From Bacteroidota bacterium (GTDB taxonomy: Bacteria; Bacteroidota; Bacteroidia; B-17B0; Aurantibacillaceae): 64,000 bases of DNA. The notes under the pieces were generated by a model. The model was given only the letters and a program-made list of their open reading frames with translations. It made no database searches and had not been told where the DNA came from. Positions 51,446-62,700 of this stretch are shown piece by piece. A program made the translations under genes and the position numbers. Every line of letters begins with the position of its first letter. The first letter of the stretch is position 1. Location of the stretch: contig JAJONO010000032.1 in the NCBI GenBank assembly GCA_021323535.1, positions 29,639 through 93,638 of the forward strand, in the 5' to 3' direction.

Positions 51446-52012
51446 ATGAAAGAATTCTTTAAGAAAAAACAAAACTGGTTCAACCTCGCCATTGTATGTG
51501 TTGTAGCCGTACTCATTAACTTTCAGTTTAAATCCAAAGCCAAGATCGGGTTTGTAAGATCAAACGACCTGGTTTATGGTTTTCAGGGTATGAAGGAAGC
51601 AAATCATGAACAGGAATCAAAAACACAAGAATTTAAATCGAATATAGATACTCTACAGATGGATCTGAAGAGAATGATCAGTAAATATAATGCTGAGTAC
51701 TCTGCACTATCAGTTAAAGAGAGAGCCGAAAAAGAAAAGCTGATTTATTTGCAACAGGAAAACCTGAAAAAGTATACGAAAAGCGCTGAGGAAAAAATAA
51801 AAGAGAGCGACCTTAATCTTACACAAGGCATCTTAAATCAGATAAACGCATTGGTAGAAGAATACGCTAAGGAAAATAAATATGAATTGGTATTCGGTAC
51901 AACCAGCTCTGGAAATATTTTATACGGCGAAACTGCAATCGATATTACAGAACCGGTGCTAAGCTTTTTAAATACGAAATATATCAACGAGACTGATTCG
52001 CCGAAACAATGA
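51446..52012 (+). CDS. OmpH/Skp-like periplasmic chaperone, membrane-anchored
   Basis: A 188-residue protein. The ATG at 51446 begins an uncleaved-looking signal anchor (FNLAIVCVVAVLINFQF, about 11-27). The remainder fits OmpH/Skp: a start strand KIGFVRSNDLVYGFQGMKEA, a long charged coiled coil (about 55-130) and a C-terminal ELVFGTTSSGNILYGETAID. Skp-like chaperones hold unfolded outer-membrane proteins in the periplasm. As the first gene of a five-gene operon with two giant exported proteins, it may be a private chaperone for them. Its stop overlaps the next start by 4 bases. Confidence 0.82.
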   Translation: MKEFFKKKQNWFNLAIVCVVAVLINFQFKSKAKIGFVRSNDLVYGFQGMKEANHEQESKTQEFKSNIDTLQMDLKRMISKYNAEYSALSVKERAEKEKLIYLQQENLKKYTKSAEEKIKESDLNLTQGILNQINALVEEYAKENKYELVFGTTSSGNILYGETAIDITEPVLSFLNTKYINETDSPKQ

Positions 52013-52641
52013 TCCGACTTTTAAAATTCCCCTTTCTTGTTTTAATTCTGGCGTTCACATGCTGTAAAAATAAATCCATTTCAACAGCCTCGGAATATAA
52101 TAACTGGCTCAATGATCCCGAAAATCACTGTAAGCTTTCGAGAGAAGTAAATGGGATGATCATTGACGTGAAATACCTTCCCGAAAATTATCTCGCTCTT
52201 AAAGAGTCAGAAGGAGACAGAAATAAATTCGATAGCCTGTCAGAAACATACAAGGGTTCAACTACGTTCCTCATTTCTTTTAAACCGAAAGAAGGGCATA
52301 AAGGCGACGATGTTATGTTCAGAAATGTAGAAGATTATAAAGCGTATATAGAACGTTCTTTAGAACTGAATTTTGATCTCGAATCTAAGATCGTTCTTAA
52401 AACAACAGGCGATTCTTACGCGCCGGTATTATCGTCACTCGAAAATACTTATGGCTTAACAAAAGGAAGACAGGTTTACCTCGTTTTTACAGAGAAAACA
52501 TCTAAAGAAGAAATTAAAAAATCAGATGTGTTAGATTTCATATATACAGATGATATCTACCAACTTGGAATCCTTCACTTCACATTCGATCACAAGACAA
52601 TAAGAAAAAGTTTACCGCAAATTGAATTAAACCATTTTTGA
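52009..52641 (+). CDS. Lipoprotein of unknown function in the giant-protein operon
   Basis: A 210-residue lipoprotein (FPFLVLILAFTCCKNK, lipobox at C18 or C19). The mature part is alpha/beta with charged strands (REVNGMIIDVKYLPENYLAL) and no recognisable catalytic motif. It overlaps the chaperone gene by 4 bases (ATGA), and the giant gene starts 1 base after its stop, so translation is coupled. An outer-membrane or inner-membrane accessory role for the giants is plausible. I do not recognise a family. Confidence 0.68.
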   Translation: MIRLLKFPFLVLILAFTCCKNKSISTASEYNNWLNDPENHCKLSREVNGMIIDVKYLPENYLALKESEGDRNKFDSLSETYKGSTTFLISFKPKEGHKGDDVMFRNVEDYKAYIERSLELNFDLESKIVLKTTGDSYAPVLSSLENTYGLTKGRQVYLVFTEKTSKEEIKKSDVLDFIYTDDIYQLGILHFTFDHKTIRKSLPQIELNHF

Positions 52642-52642
52642 C

Positions 52643-55600
52643 ATGATAGTATCCACTAAAAGATCCGTGAGAATAAGAAAACATTCAGCGATTTTTTTAT
52701 TAGCCATCTTCCTCTTTGAAACTGTATTTCCTACAGTGTCGCTGGCATTAACCGGAGGCCCGGCTTCCCCCGAATTTTCAAGTTTCGAACCAGTGGCAAC
52801 TACCAACATGGTAAACGAATTTTCGGGCGACTTTACTTACAATGTTCCTGTTGTAAATATTCCAGGCAGTGACGGAGGCGGATACGCTATGTCTCTTTCT
52901 TATCATAGTGGCGAATCCCTGGAATCTGAAGCATCGTGGGTAGGCTATGGCTGGACTTTAAATCCGGGAGCTATTAATCGCTCGAAAAGAGGTTTTGCAG
53001 ATGATACAAAAGCAATTCATACATTTCATAACGATGTTCCTAAAAACTGGACAGCCAGTGTGGGAACAAGTATTGGTGATCCTGAATTATTCAGCATTGA
53101 TATTCCTGTTTCACTAAATGCAGGTTTAAGATATAATAATTATAAAGGCTTTGGTTATACTGCCGGTATTGGACTTTCGGTAAAAGGTATTGTAAGTATT
53201 GGTTATTCGGTGTCAGATGGTTCTGGAAGTTTTTCGGCACAGGTAAATCCTGCTGGTTTATTGGCATTGGGGAAGAAGAAGAAACAGGAAAAAGAAAAAC
53301 AGAAAAAATATTACGACGAAAAGAAAGCGCACGAGAAACATAAAGAACAACCTGCTGTTGAGAAAGATGCTAAAGAAAAGAAAAGGGATAAACAAAAAGC
53401 AAATGCGGCAAAGGTACTTGGTCCTCTTGGCGGCATGGCCAGCGCTTATGGTATGCACACGTTCGGCGATCTTCAAATGCCAACTTCCATTACACAATAC
53501 AATGGTAAATCGTTCAACGTAAGTTTAAATGTGGATCTTGATCCGGGACCAGTTCCTATTGGTTTAACCATGGGCCTTAGCGGAAATTACACACAACAAA
53601 CAAACGAAGCTTCAAAGAACAGGAAGTGTTATGGTTACTTGTATTCCGCCGGAGCGCAGGCGTCGAGCGAAGAAGAAGCTATGATGGATTATTATACCGA
53701 AAAAGATTCGCCATTTAATAAACGCGATCGTTACATGTCCATCCCTTTCAGTAATGCCGATATGTATTCGGTAACCGGAGAAGGGATGTCGGGTGGCTTC
53801 AGGCTTCATAGCAAAAACGTGGGATTATTTCGTCCCAACGCTGTAGAAAGTAAAACACAGATCTTCCAGGCGGCGCTCGAGTTCAATGTAGGGTTAACAA
53901 TTGGGGCCGGACTGGATGTTGGAGTTGGGTTACAAACCCTGAATTATTTTGGCGACAGGTGGGGATCCGGTACCGGCTCTGCAAATGCATTTACACAATA
54001 TAAATTCGGAGATATTGGCAATGATAAAGAAGCTTTCTTTTTCAGATTCTCAAATGATCTTGGAGGCGATGTGGATTATGGATCCGACGCTCTTGTTACA
54101 GCTTATGTAAATAATAAAACACCCGATATTTCTCCTTTCACAACAGGTAATGTAAACTCGCAGCCAAATGGTCTTGCATCTACTATCGACAATGGAAATA
54201 CAACCATTGCAAGAAGCGGACGATCATCTTATATTGCTTATAATACGTATGGCGAAGTTAGAGCTGTTGCTAACGGCAAGCGCCTTAATGCTTATGATAA
54301 CAGCGCTTCAACAAATAACTTTCGTCCAGCTTCAGGAAAAGCTGAACAGATCGCTGAGATAGCAACGGTGAATGAAGATGGAAATACGTATGTATATGGT
54401 TTAGCTGCGAATTCAAAGAATGAAAAAAATCTTAGCTATAGCATGGAAGGCGGAATTGTTGCACATCGCTTCCAGGGATATAAAAGTATTTCGGGTTCAA
54501 ATAAAATGAAAGTGGGAACAGAAACTGCCACTGACTATGCGACCACTTACCTGCTTACGCAAATTACAACTCCTGATTATGTAGACCGTACTCTTAACGG
54601 ACCAACGGATGATGATTTTGGCGGATTCACAAGATTCGTGTATAAAAAGATACATACCAATTATCGCTGGCGCATGCCGTTTAACGGTTTAAGTTACAGT
54701 AAAGGAGAACAGTCGAACCAGGATGACGATATGGGTTCATTCTCTTCTGGAACCAAAGAAGTGTATGTGCTCGATAGTATTATTACAAGAACGCATAAAG
54801 CAAAATTTCATACGAGTGTTAGAACCGATGGTGTAGAAGCAGCAGCCGATGCCACAGCAGCAGGTTCATCTTCCGCTAAAGGAACCAATGCTTTGCATAA
54901 GCTCGACAGTATTTGTGTCTTCACGCACAACAATGGTGTCATCGGAAAAAAAATAAAGAAAACATGTTTTAAATATAACTATTCATTATGTAAAGGACTT
55001 CCTAATTCAACAGGAAGCGCTGGAAGTAATGGTAAACTTACACTTGAGTCGGTATGGTTTGAACATGAAGGAATTGTTCCTGCGAAGATCAGTCCTTACA
55101 AATTCAGTTATAATTATGTTAATCCTTTAACTGCTTATCCTTTTCCATATTCAAATCCATCTAATCCAAATTATTTTAATGAGTATGCAAATATTATCAG
55201 CGCTTCACCTGTGAGCGAAAATCCTGATTACAACATTTGTGATATTGATGCCTGGGGAAATTACCAGAAGAACGGAAGTACGAGGTTCGATCTTTCGAAA
55301 CAACATTTAAATCAGAATCCATCCACTACATTCGATCCGGCGGCCTGGCAGTTAAAACGCATCACGCTTCCTTCCGGTGGCGAAATTCATGTTCAGTACG
55401 AGCAAGATGATTACCAATATGTGCAGAACCGAAGGGCAATGGCACTGGTGAGTCTCGACTCAGGAACTCCTCCTGGTGATGCTAACGCAAGCACCTTCAC
55501 ATTAAATGTAGATGGCGATCTTGGAGCTCATACCGATGCGGAAAAACAACAGATGGTGGATCTGATGAATTCAGAAATGGCCAACGATAAAATCTATTTT

Positions 55601-58600
55601 AAATTTCTTTATACACTCATTGGAGATGCAACGCCAAATTTAAATACCTGCAATGCAGATTATATTACTGGTTATGTAAACTTCAATACAGCAACATTGG
55701 TGGGTCCGACGGGAAGTAAAAAGATACAGATAAATGTGGGTGGCGGGTCAGGAGGATATGATCTTCCTTACAGTGTTTGTAAGGATCTTGTAAAAAAAGT
55801 AAAAGGTGGTAAAATCAGTGCCGGGGGGAGTTGTGATCCTGCAGACGGAATTACAGACGACGGATCGGCAATAGATATCGTTACGCAATTAAAGAATAAA
55901 ATGGCAACGATTGCTGCTCCGGGTAGTTTGTGCGAGGGTATAAATCCTGTTTTATCCTATTTTAAAGTTCCATTATTAAAAGCGAAAAAGGGTGGAGGAT
56001 TAAGAGTAAAACGTGTTCTGATGTATGATGCAGACGGAGTAGACGATGGACAACCTGCAGTTTATGGTACTGAATACATTTATAAACTCGAAAATGGAGA
56101 AAGCAGTGGCGTGGCTTCAAATGAACCCGCAACTATCCGCGAAGAAAATCCACTTATTAATTTTCTTCCGAAACGCAACGATCAGACTTTTTTAAACAAA
56201 GCCATTTCAGGAATTGACAAAGAGCAATTTGAAGGTCCGCTGGGCGAATCTATTCTTCCCGGACCCGCAGTTGGTTATTCAAGAATAGTGTCAAAAAATA
56301 TTCATGACGGAAAAACAAATTCAGGATTTATTGTTTCGGAATTTTATACCGATAAAGATTTTCCTTTCGATATGAGCTATGGCGATGGTGTAACACCTGG
56401 CTTTACCGGAAGTGGTATTGCTAATACAACCATCGATGACCAGACCTTCGATAAATTCTGGCTCAGCATTCCTGCAGTATTTGTGAATATTTCAAATAAT
56501 AATGTGTGGTCGTCGCAAGGGTATCGTTTTGTGAAAAACAATATGAACGGGCAACCTAAATCAGTATCCACATTTGGCGGCGATTATTTACCGGGCGCGC
56601 CAAGTCTTGCAAATAAAAGCAGCGGTACAGAATATGAATATTTTTTACCGGGACAAAAAATTCCGGTGATGAAAGATGATGGTACAACCGAATTAAAAGA
56701 CATTGGAAAAGAAACAGAAGTAGTAATGGAAGCACGTGGGGTGGAAGATATAACCGAAGATATCAATACCGAATTTGATGCAAGCATGGGTATTACCCCT
56801 CCGGTAGTTTACATTCCTTATTTCTCCGGTTCAGGAAGTTTAAGTTATGCAGAAAGTAAAATGTACACACACGTTACTTCTAAGGTAATCAGTTTTCCTG
56901 CAATACAAAAAAGTGTAACGCAAACCCAGGATGGAATTTCGCATAAAACCGAACACCTTGTATTCAGTCGTTATACCGGCAAGCCTATCCAGACAAGATC
57001 GTACGATGGATTTGATGCGAAGAATCTTCAGCAGTCAACTGCCCATAAAGGGTATTACACCAGCTTTGAAACACCGGGTTACACACAATATGCGGAGTTA
57101 GGACAGAAGGCAATCAATCAGAGTTTCAAATTTAGTTCGGGTGTTGATTACACGATTAATTATGATCCAACATTGTCCACTGTTAATTTTGTATTGGCCT
57201 CCGGAGGTAATCCTACAGCTTTATGTAATTCATTAGGAGCTCTCACAATTGGCGATCTCATTTCAGTTACCAGTGGCGGAACAACTTATTATTTTCATGT
57301 GGATGGTATCAGCGGCACTGCTGTTAAAGTGGTTTCGTCTGGTCATTACAACAGTGGCGGAACAGGTTCTGTTCTGCCAAATGCAAGTATGAAAATTGTA
57401 AAATCGGGCCGTACCAATCAATTGAACACAAAAATCGCTAACTACACCGTTTACGGCGACGTATCAACTTATACAGTTGCTACAGCGAATATGGCGACAA
57501 GAACATCATTTGTTACGAACTTAAATACGATGTTAACAAACGCCATGACAACACCGGGTACACATACCATGCTTCTTAATTCTTCCAATATTGATTTTTT
57601 AAATGAATCCGGAACATGTTCTCATGGTGTGGAACAAAATTATGCTCTGGGTATTTCATCGTACACTCTGGCTGGTCCAGGCAGGTTCACAATAAGAGAT
57701 TATATAACTACACTAATGGCTGGTGATGTTTGTACCAATCAGGAAAGTTATCTGGTATATCCCGGACAGTTTATTCTCGATCCGGTAACAGGAAGCATTA
57801 AATATATTCAGGATGCTTTGCCTTGCGTTAAGTACGATGTTAAGTGTCTCCAGTTCTGTACTCCGGGCGGAGTAGGTAATGCTGTAAGAAACGTTGTAGC
57901 ATCTTCTGCACATTCCATGTCGCACGACTGGCCTTATTCTGCCTCATTGTATGATCCTCAGAACCTGAACACAGGTAAGAATCATTATGAAACCGGCGCA
58001 AAAGGAAAATGGCGCATGGCTTCTGAATACGCTTATAAAGAAAACATCATTGGCGGAGCTATCGAAAATGCAAGCGTTCACGAACGTATTTACAAAAGTG
58101 CAGGTACATATACCATGACAACCTTCAATTGGAAAAATACCGTTCTGGTAGATACAACAAAATGGGTTAGGATCAATACTGTTACAAAATACAATCCGTA
58201 TGGTAACAGCATCGAAGAAAAAGACGCGAGTCATTTTTACAGTGCAGCAAAATACGGGTATCAGCAAATGTTACCTTACCTGATCTCTCACAACAGCAAT
58301 TACAGCTCGGCAGCTTTCGAAAGTTTCGAAAACACATATACAATACCTGTTGTAGGAAATGTTCTTGAAGAAAATCTGCCGGTAACCTTAGCCAATGTAA
58401 CAAGCTCTTACGCTCACTCGGGTAAGAGTTCATACATGCTTGGCGCAAGTAGTTTCACATTCGCTCAAAGTGTTCTTACTAACCAGATGATTTCATCGGG
58501 TGTTAGTTGTAAGGTTTGGGTTAAGGATCCGCAGAGGACTGCACTTCCTGTTAAAGGGAATGTGAATGGTTCTGGATTTACATTCAGCAAAGTGGCGCAA

Positions 58601-58930
58601 ACAGGGGAGTGGACACTTTACGAAGCTAAGATTACATCGTGGTCTGTTTCGGCTGGTACGCCTATCAGTTTTGTAATCACCAATAATATTACATCTACAC
58701 CAACTGTTTATATCGATGATCTAAGAATGCAACCACTCGATGCTCAGGTGAATACTTATGTTTACGACAAAGTAACCAAACGTTTGGTTACAAGCTTTAA
58801 CGACCAGCATTTTGGATTGTATTACCAATACAACCAGGAAGGCAAATTAGTTCGCAAATTAATTGAAACTGAGCAGGGCATGAAAACCATTGCAGAAACG
58901 CAATACAATACTCCTAAAGTGTTACGCTAA
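52643..58930 (+). CDS. Giant exported RHS/SpvB-like surface or toxin-type protein
   Basis: A 2095-residue protein with a signal sequence (AIFLLAIFLFETVFPTVSLA). The start of the mature part (MVNEFSGDFTYNVPVVNIPG, YAMSLSYHSGESLESEASWV, GYGWTLNPGAINRSKRGF) matches the N-terminal shell of SpvB/RHS-like proteins. A mid part with SSGVASNEPATIREENPL and GPAVGYSRIVSKNIHDGK is typical of Bacteroidota RHS-like giants. The end YVYDKVTKRLVTSFNDQHFG, LYYQYNQEGKLVRKLIETEQ is YD-repeat-like. A Lys/Glu-rich insert lies at about residues 210-258. No clear toxin domain and no T9SS sorting domain is visible. It probably forms a large beta-rich outer-surface structure. Confidence 0.78.
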   Translation: MIVSTKRSVRIRKHSAIFLLAIFLFETVFPTVSLALTGGPASPEFSSFEPVATTNMVNEFSGDFTYNVPVVNIPGSDGGGYAMSLSYHSGESLESEASWVGYGWTLNPGAINRSKRGFADDTKAIHTFHNDVPKNWTASVGTSIGDPELFSIDIPVSLNAGLRYNNYKGFGYTAGIGLSVKGIVSIGYSVSDGSGSFSAQVNPAGLLALGKKKKQEKEKQKKYYDEKKAHEKHKEQPAVEKDAKEKKRDKQKANAAKVLGPLGGMASAYGMHTFGDLQMPTSITQYNGKSFNVSLNVDLDPGPVPIGLTMGLSGNYTQQTNEASKNRKCYGYLYSAGAQASSEEEAMMDYYTEKDSPFNKRDRYMSIPFSNADMYSVTGEGMSGGFRLHSKNVGLFRPNAVESKTQIFQAALEFNVGLTIGAGLDVGVGLQTLNYFGDRWGSGTGSANAFTQYKFGDIGNDKEAFFFRFSNDLGGDVDYGSDALVTAYVNNKTPDISPFTTGNVNSQPNGLASTIDNGNTTIARSGRSSYIAYNTYGEVRAVANGKRLNAYDNSASTNNFRPASGKAEQIAEIATVNEDGNTYVYGLAANSKNEKNLSYSMEGGIVAHRFQGYKSISGSNKMKVGTETATDYATTYLLTQITTPDYVDRTLNGPTDDDFGGFTRFVYKKIHTNYRWRMPFNGLSYSKGEQSNQDDDMGSFSSGTKEVYVLDSIITRTHKAKFHTSVRTDGVEAAADATAAGSSSAKGTNALHKLDSICVFTHNNGVIGKKIKKTCFKYNYSLCKGLPNSTGSAGSNGKLTLESVWFEHEGIVPAKISPYKFSYNYVNPLTAYPFPYSNPSNPNYFNEYANIISASPVSENPDYNICDIDAWGNYQKNGSTRFDLSKQHLNQNPSTTFDPAAWQLKRITLPSGGEIHVQYEQDDYQYVQNRRAMALVSLDSGTPPGDANASTFTLNVDGDLGAHTDAEKQQMVDLMNSEMANDKIYFKFLYTLIGDATPNLNTCNADYITGYVNFNTATLVGPTGSKKIQINVGGGSGGYDLPYSVCKDLVKKVKGGKISAGGSCDPADGITDDGSAIDIVTQLKNKMATIAAPGSLCEGINPVLSYFKVPLLKAKKGGGLRVKRVLMYDADGVDDGQPAVYGTEYIYKLENGESSGVASNEPATIREENPLINFLPKRNDQTFLNKAISGIDKEQFEGPLGESILPGPAVGYSRIVSKNIHDGKTNSGFIVSEFYTDKDFPFDMSYGDGVTPGFTGSGIANTTIDDQTFDKFWLSIPAVFVNISNNNVWSSQGYRFVKNNMNGQPKSVSTFGGDYLPGAPSLANKSSGTEYEYFLPGQKIPVMKDDGTTELKDIGKETEVVMEARGVEDITEDINTEFDASMGITPPVVYIPYFSGSGSLSYAESKMYTHVTSKVISFPAIQKSVTQTQDGISHKTEHLVFSRYTGKPIQTRSYDGFDAKNLQQSTAHKGYYTSFETPGYTQYAELGQKAINQSFKFSSGVDYTINYDPTLSTVNFVLASGGNPTALCNSLGALTIGDLISVTSGGTTYYFHVDGISGTAVKVVSSGHYNSGGTGSVLPNASMKIVKSGRTNQLNTKIANYTVYGDVSTYTVATANMATRTSFVTNLNTMLTNAMTTPGTHTMLLNSSNIDFLNESGTCSHGVEQNYALGISSYTLAGPGRFTIRDYITTLMAGDVCTNQESYLVYPGQFILDPVTGSIKYIQDALPCVKYDVKCLQFCTPGGVGNAVRNVVASSAHSMSHDWPYSASLYDPQNLNTGKNHYETGAKGKWRMASEYAYKENIIGGAIENASVHERIYKSAGTYTMTTFNWKNTVLVDTTKWVRINTVTKYNPYGNSIEEKDASHFYSAAKYGYQQMLPYLISHNSNYSSAAFESFENTYTIPVVGNVLEENLPVTLANVTSSYAHSGKSSYMLGASSFTFAQSVLTNQMISSGVSCKVWVKDPQRTALPVKGNVNGSGFTFSKVAQTGEWTLYEAKITSWSVSAGTPISFVITNNITSTPTVYIDDLRMQPLDAQVNTYVYDKVTKRLVTSFNDQHFGLYYQYNQEGKLVRKLIETEQGMKTIAETQYNTPKVLR

Positions 58931-58941
58931 AATCTGATATC

Positions 58942-59697
58942 ATGAAAAGTTATTTTTTAAAATTTATTTTCTGTCTTAGCATTGCCGTGCTTCCTTCTTA
59001 TTCGCAGAATAGTGGAGTACAGGGCTTAAATGATGTAAAGCGTATCTACAGCCAGATGTACGCCGATATTCCACTTCTGAATAAAACCACGTATGTAAAT
59101 TACGAAATAACTACAAAGCTGCGTCAGCAAAATGGAAATGCCGAAGGTTCTGTTTCAACGGTAGATATTAAATATTATAGCAATAAAACCAGCGTTTGGT
59201 TTTTATCAAAAGATCTGTGCATGTACCGCGATCAGAAAAATACGTTTACCATTATTCCGAAAAGAAAAGTGGTGTACTGGGCTCAGTCAACTTCCGCGAA
59301 TAATGTGGAAAACAGAATTATTCAGATGAAGAACATTCACGATTCTGTTTTTAAAAACTGTAAGGATGTAAGCTCTGAGAAAATTACTGAGAATGGAAAA
59401 GCGATCCATCTTGTAAAAGTTACACTGGATAAAAAATGGGCAACACTTTTTCAGGTAAAGCAAATCACTTTTTATTTAAACGATCAGCGAACCACTTTGT
59501 TAAAACAGGTTATTGAATACACCAATAACAAAAAGGTTGAATCAGTTGAATATCTGTTCAAGGAAGTGCACTACAATTACACAAAACAGAACATTGATGT
59601 TCCTGTTAAAAAGAAGTTCCTTGAGGGAGAAACACGGTTACGCGCTCCCTACAATGATTATAAACTTATTGATGTACGTAATAAAACAAAACATTAA
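58942..59697 (+). CDS. LolA-like exported protein in the giant-protein operon
   Basis: A 251-residue protein with a signal peptide (FIFCLSIAVLPSYSQNS). The rest is one beta-rich domain with long strands (TYVNYEITTKLRQQNGNAEG, VDIKYYSNKTSVWFLSKDLC, HLVKVTLDKKWATLFQVKQI) that resembles the LolA/LolB fold of lipoprotein carriers. The match is by pattern only. It lies between the two giant genes with 11-base gaps on both sides, suggesting that it works with them, for example as a periplasmic carrier. Confidence 0.55.
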   Translation: MKSYFLKFIFCLSIAVLPSYSQNSGVQGLNDVKRIYSQMYADIPLLNKTTYVNYEITTKLRQQNGNAEGSVSTVDIKYYSNKTSVWFLSKDLCMYRDQKNTFTIIPKRKVVYWAQSTSANNVENRIIQMKNIHDSVFKNCKDVSSEKITENGKAIHLVKVTLDKKWATLFQVKQITFYLNDQRTTLLKQVIEYTNNKKVESVEYLFKEVHYNYTKQNIDVPVKKKFLEGETRLRAPYNDYKLIDVRNKTKH

Positions 59698-59708
59698 ACC
59701 CGTTTCTC

Positions 59709-62700
59709 ATGAGCCTGAAAAAATTAACTAAAAGTCTGGGCATAATAATTTGCCTTCTAACAACATTCGTATCGGGGGCGCAGATTGGTCCGCCGCCTAC
59801 GTATTACAAAATACAAAAGCAAACATTCAGGTATACCGATATGACAGCGGGTGCAACAAAAACGCTGAACGTGCGTGGTTCAACCCCCATGGGCTCGTTC
59901 TGTATGCCGCCAGATGCCGCTATTACACCCAATATTAAAAGAGCTAAATTAAAAGCAGAGTTCAACTGGAACAGTGACTTCTTAGCGACCAATACAACAA
60001 CTTATAATTTAACTTATACCATCACAGCCTATGCAACCTTTACAGGCGTAACAAGTGTTGTTGCTACCTACACGGCAAGTAATTTAAAGATCAGTAATTT
60101 GAATCCAACTGCTTATGCCGAGATTGATTTTACAAGTCTGCACACCATCGTAAACCGTTTCGATGTAAAAGCAGCTATGGTCACTACAGGAGGAGCTCCC
60201 GACCCATTAGTTAATGCAAATTTATTTTCTGATGTTTATTTCACTGAGGAATTTATTTACGATGTAACTTCGCCGTCGGGTACCAAAGCTATTAACCTGC
60301 AAAACGTAAGCATTACAGGCGACAATCTTGTTAAGTTTTCATGGGTCAGTAATTGCCCTGATAATGGATCACCACCTAATTACCAGTTTCAATTATTAAG
60401 ACTCTACAATAACAATCCTTCTCTTATTACTGATGAACGAATCATAAGGGCAAATGTAAACTGGGACGAAGCTCTTAGCATTGAAACAGGTAATAGTCTC
60501 AAAGAAATTTCTCTTACCATTGCAGAAGGAACAGGTTATTATCTCTGGCGCGTAAGGCCAATAGGAAATGCCTATGAAGGAGGAATTGCCAACGATCGTA
60601 ACTGGGGTCAGTGGGCCACATCACCAACCTATGTATCCGGCAATCATAATATATCTACAGGCTCAGCCCCCTATCTGTTTTACTTTTCATATAATCAGTG
60701 GGATTTTTATAATCCTTCAAGTGCGTTTAATACAAGCTCCTATCCCGGCAGTACTTACAATGTAAAAAATGATGGAGATAGAAACTGGATCTTTAACCGC
60801 AACTTTGTTGAAGGAGATGCGAATACAAAAGGACAGGTAAACATTGGCGAAGGTATTGGTTATGCTAACAGGCTTCAGATGGCCGGACAAAAACAATCGC
60901 GTATTACAAGTGAACAAAAAAAAGTAATCAGCCAGAGTATTTATGATTACAGTGGAAGAGCAGCTTTGCAAACATTGCCAACACCGGTCGCGAAAAACAC
61001 TTTAAGTTATGAGCCCGTGTTTGTAAAAAATGCAACAGGAGGATCGTATTCCGCTTACGATTTCGATCGTGGCTTCAGCGCGGGATGGGCGCCGGCGAAT
61101 AATTATAAAGATCCCTCGGCAATGGATTCGGTTGTAGTTCCGGGGAATGTGCAAGGACCTTCATCATATTATTCATCCAACAATTTACTTGAGTCAATGG
61201 TGCCTACCGCGGCAGGTTTTCCGTTCTCACGAACATTATTTTCTAAAGATGGTAAGAACACCGCTATAGAAACAAGCATGGCGGGTAAAGAGCACAAGCT
61301 CACATCTTCTCCAACAAAACATACAACACGTGTTATGGAATCTGGTGTGGCAGACATGGAGATCGTGCGCATTTTCGGCGACGAAGCTCCTGACGAATCA
61401 AGCGTATATAAAACCATTAGCATTGATCAGAATAACATTGCATCGGTGGCCTATATTTCAAAAGAAGGAAAAACCATTGCAACCTGTTTATCGGGAACAG
61501 GAACTGCGAATATGGATCCTCTACCTTCTTCAGCGGTATCGCCATTCACTGTAAGTTTAAATATTAACTCAAGTAATACATCGTCGGGTCCGTTTTCGTT
61601 CCGCTCATTTAAAACACTTGGGCTAACAGAGACTACGAACATTTCTCTTAACTATGGCTTAACGCCAAACACATATTCCGATCCGGAATGTTATTCGGCC
61701 TGTCAGACCTGCGATTACAAAATCATATTAAAGGTTACGGATAATAATGATGACATGTCGCCTGTAGTAATGACATTTACCATGGCGCCTCCTGCAACAG
61801 CATGCAGTCCAACATCTATTGCTACCACAACTGTTATTACATTACCTCCGGGGGTTTACACGATTGAACGTATTATTGAAACCAATACATCGCCTTCAGG
61901 ATCGTCGACCACTTACATTAATTCATTTATCGCAACTGCGCAAGCGGCGATTACAGCAAGTTTAACAACAGGTACCGGAACACTTGTAGATGATGCCGGG
62001 GTTCCTACCGGGGGAACAGTAAGTATGACTACGTTTTTCTCGTATCTCGGCGCTCAGAATTTATCAGGATTATATTCGTTGATAGGAGCCACTACAGGAG
62101 ATACACACAAGAATATCAAAATAGGATGTAACACATTGCGTGTTCCAATCTGGCCATGTTCGTATCACACATGCACAGGATCTGATCTTGATTTTGAAGC
62201 ATATTTTTACACACAGCTTGGAATTTCTCCAATAGATAACACAGCTAAATTGGCTGCACTCACCAATATGTTTAACGGCGTAGGGTATAGCCTTGGAGAT
62301 TTTAATATTGTAATACAAAACATGCTTAATGCAGGATACACCTGCGATCAGTTATGGAACTGCTGGCAGGGAACTGTGGCTTATTACATGGCTATGAACA
62401 ATCCTGCTAATCCTATGGTGGCAGGCTCGGTATCCATGCCGGGAACAGGTACAACTTTCAGCGCCGGACCGCCGAATTACCTCGATAATTTTTTGAATTG
62501 CGCAGGATACCAGATAACAACAATTTCTTCAACGCCGGGTTCGGGTGTTTGTCCTGAATCTTCGGGAGGATACTTTACGCATCCTTATAAATATTTTAAA
62601 TACACCACGCAATGTTGCGCCTGCGAAACAGCTTTTGTAAATTCATATACAAGCTGTACGGTAACTCCGTCGCCAAGTCCGGGATATAGCTGTGTGGCCA

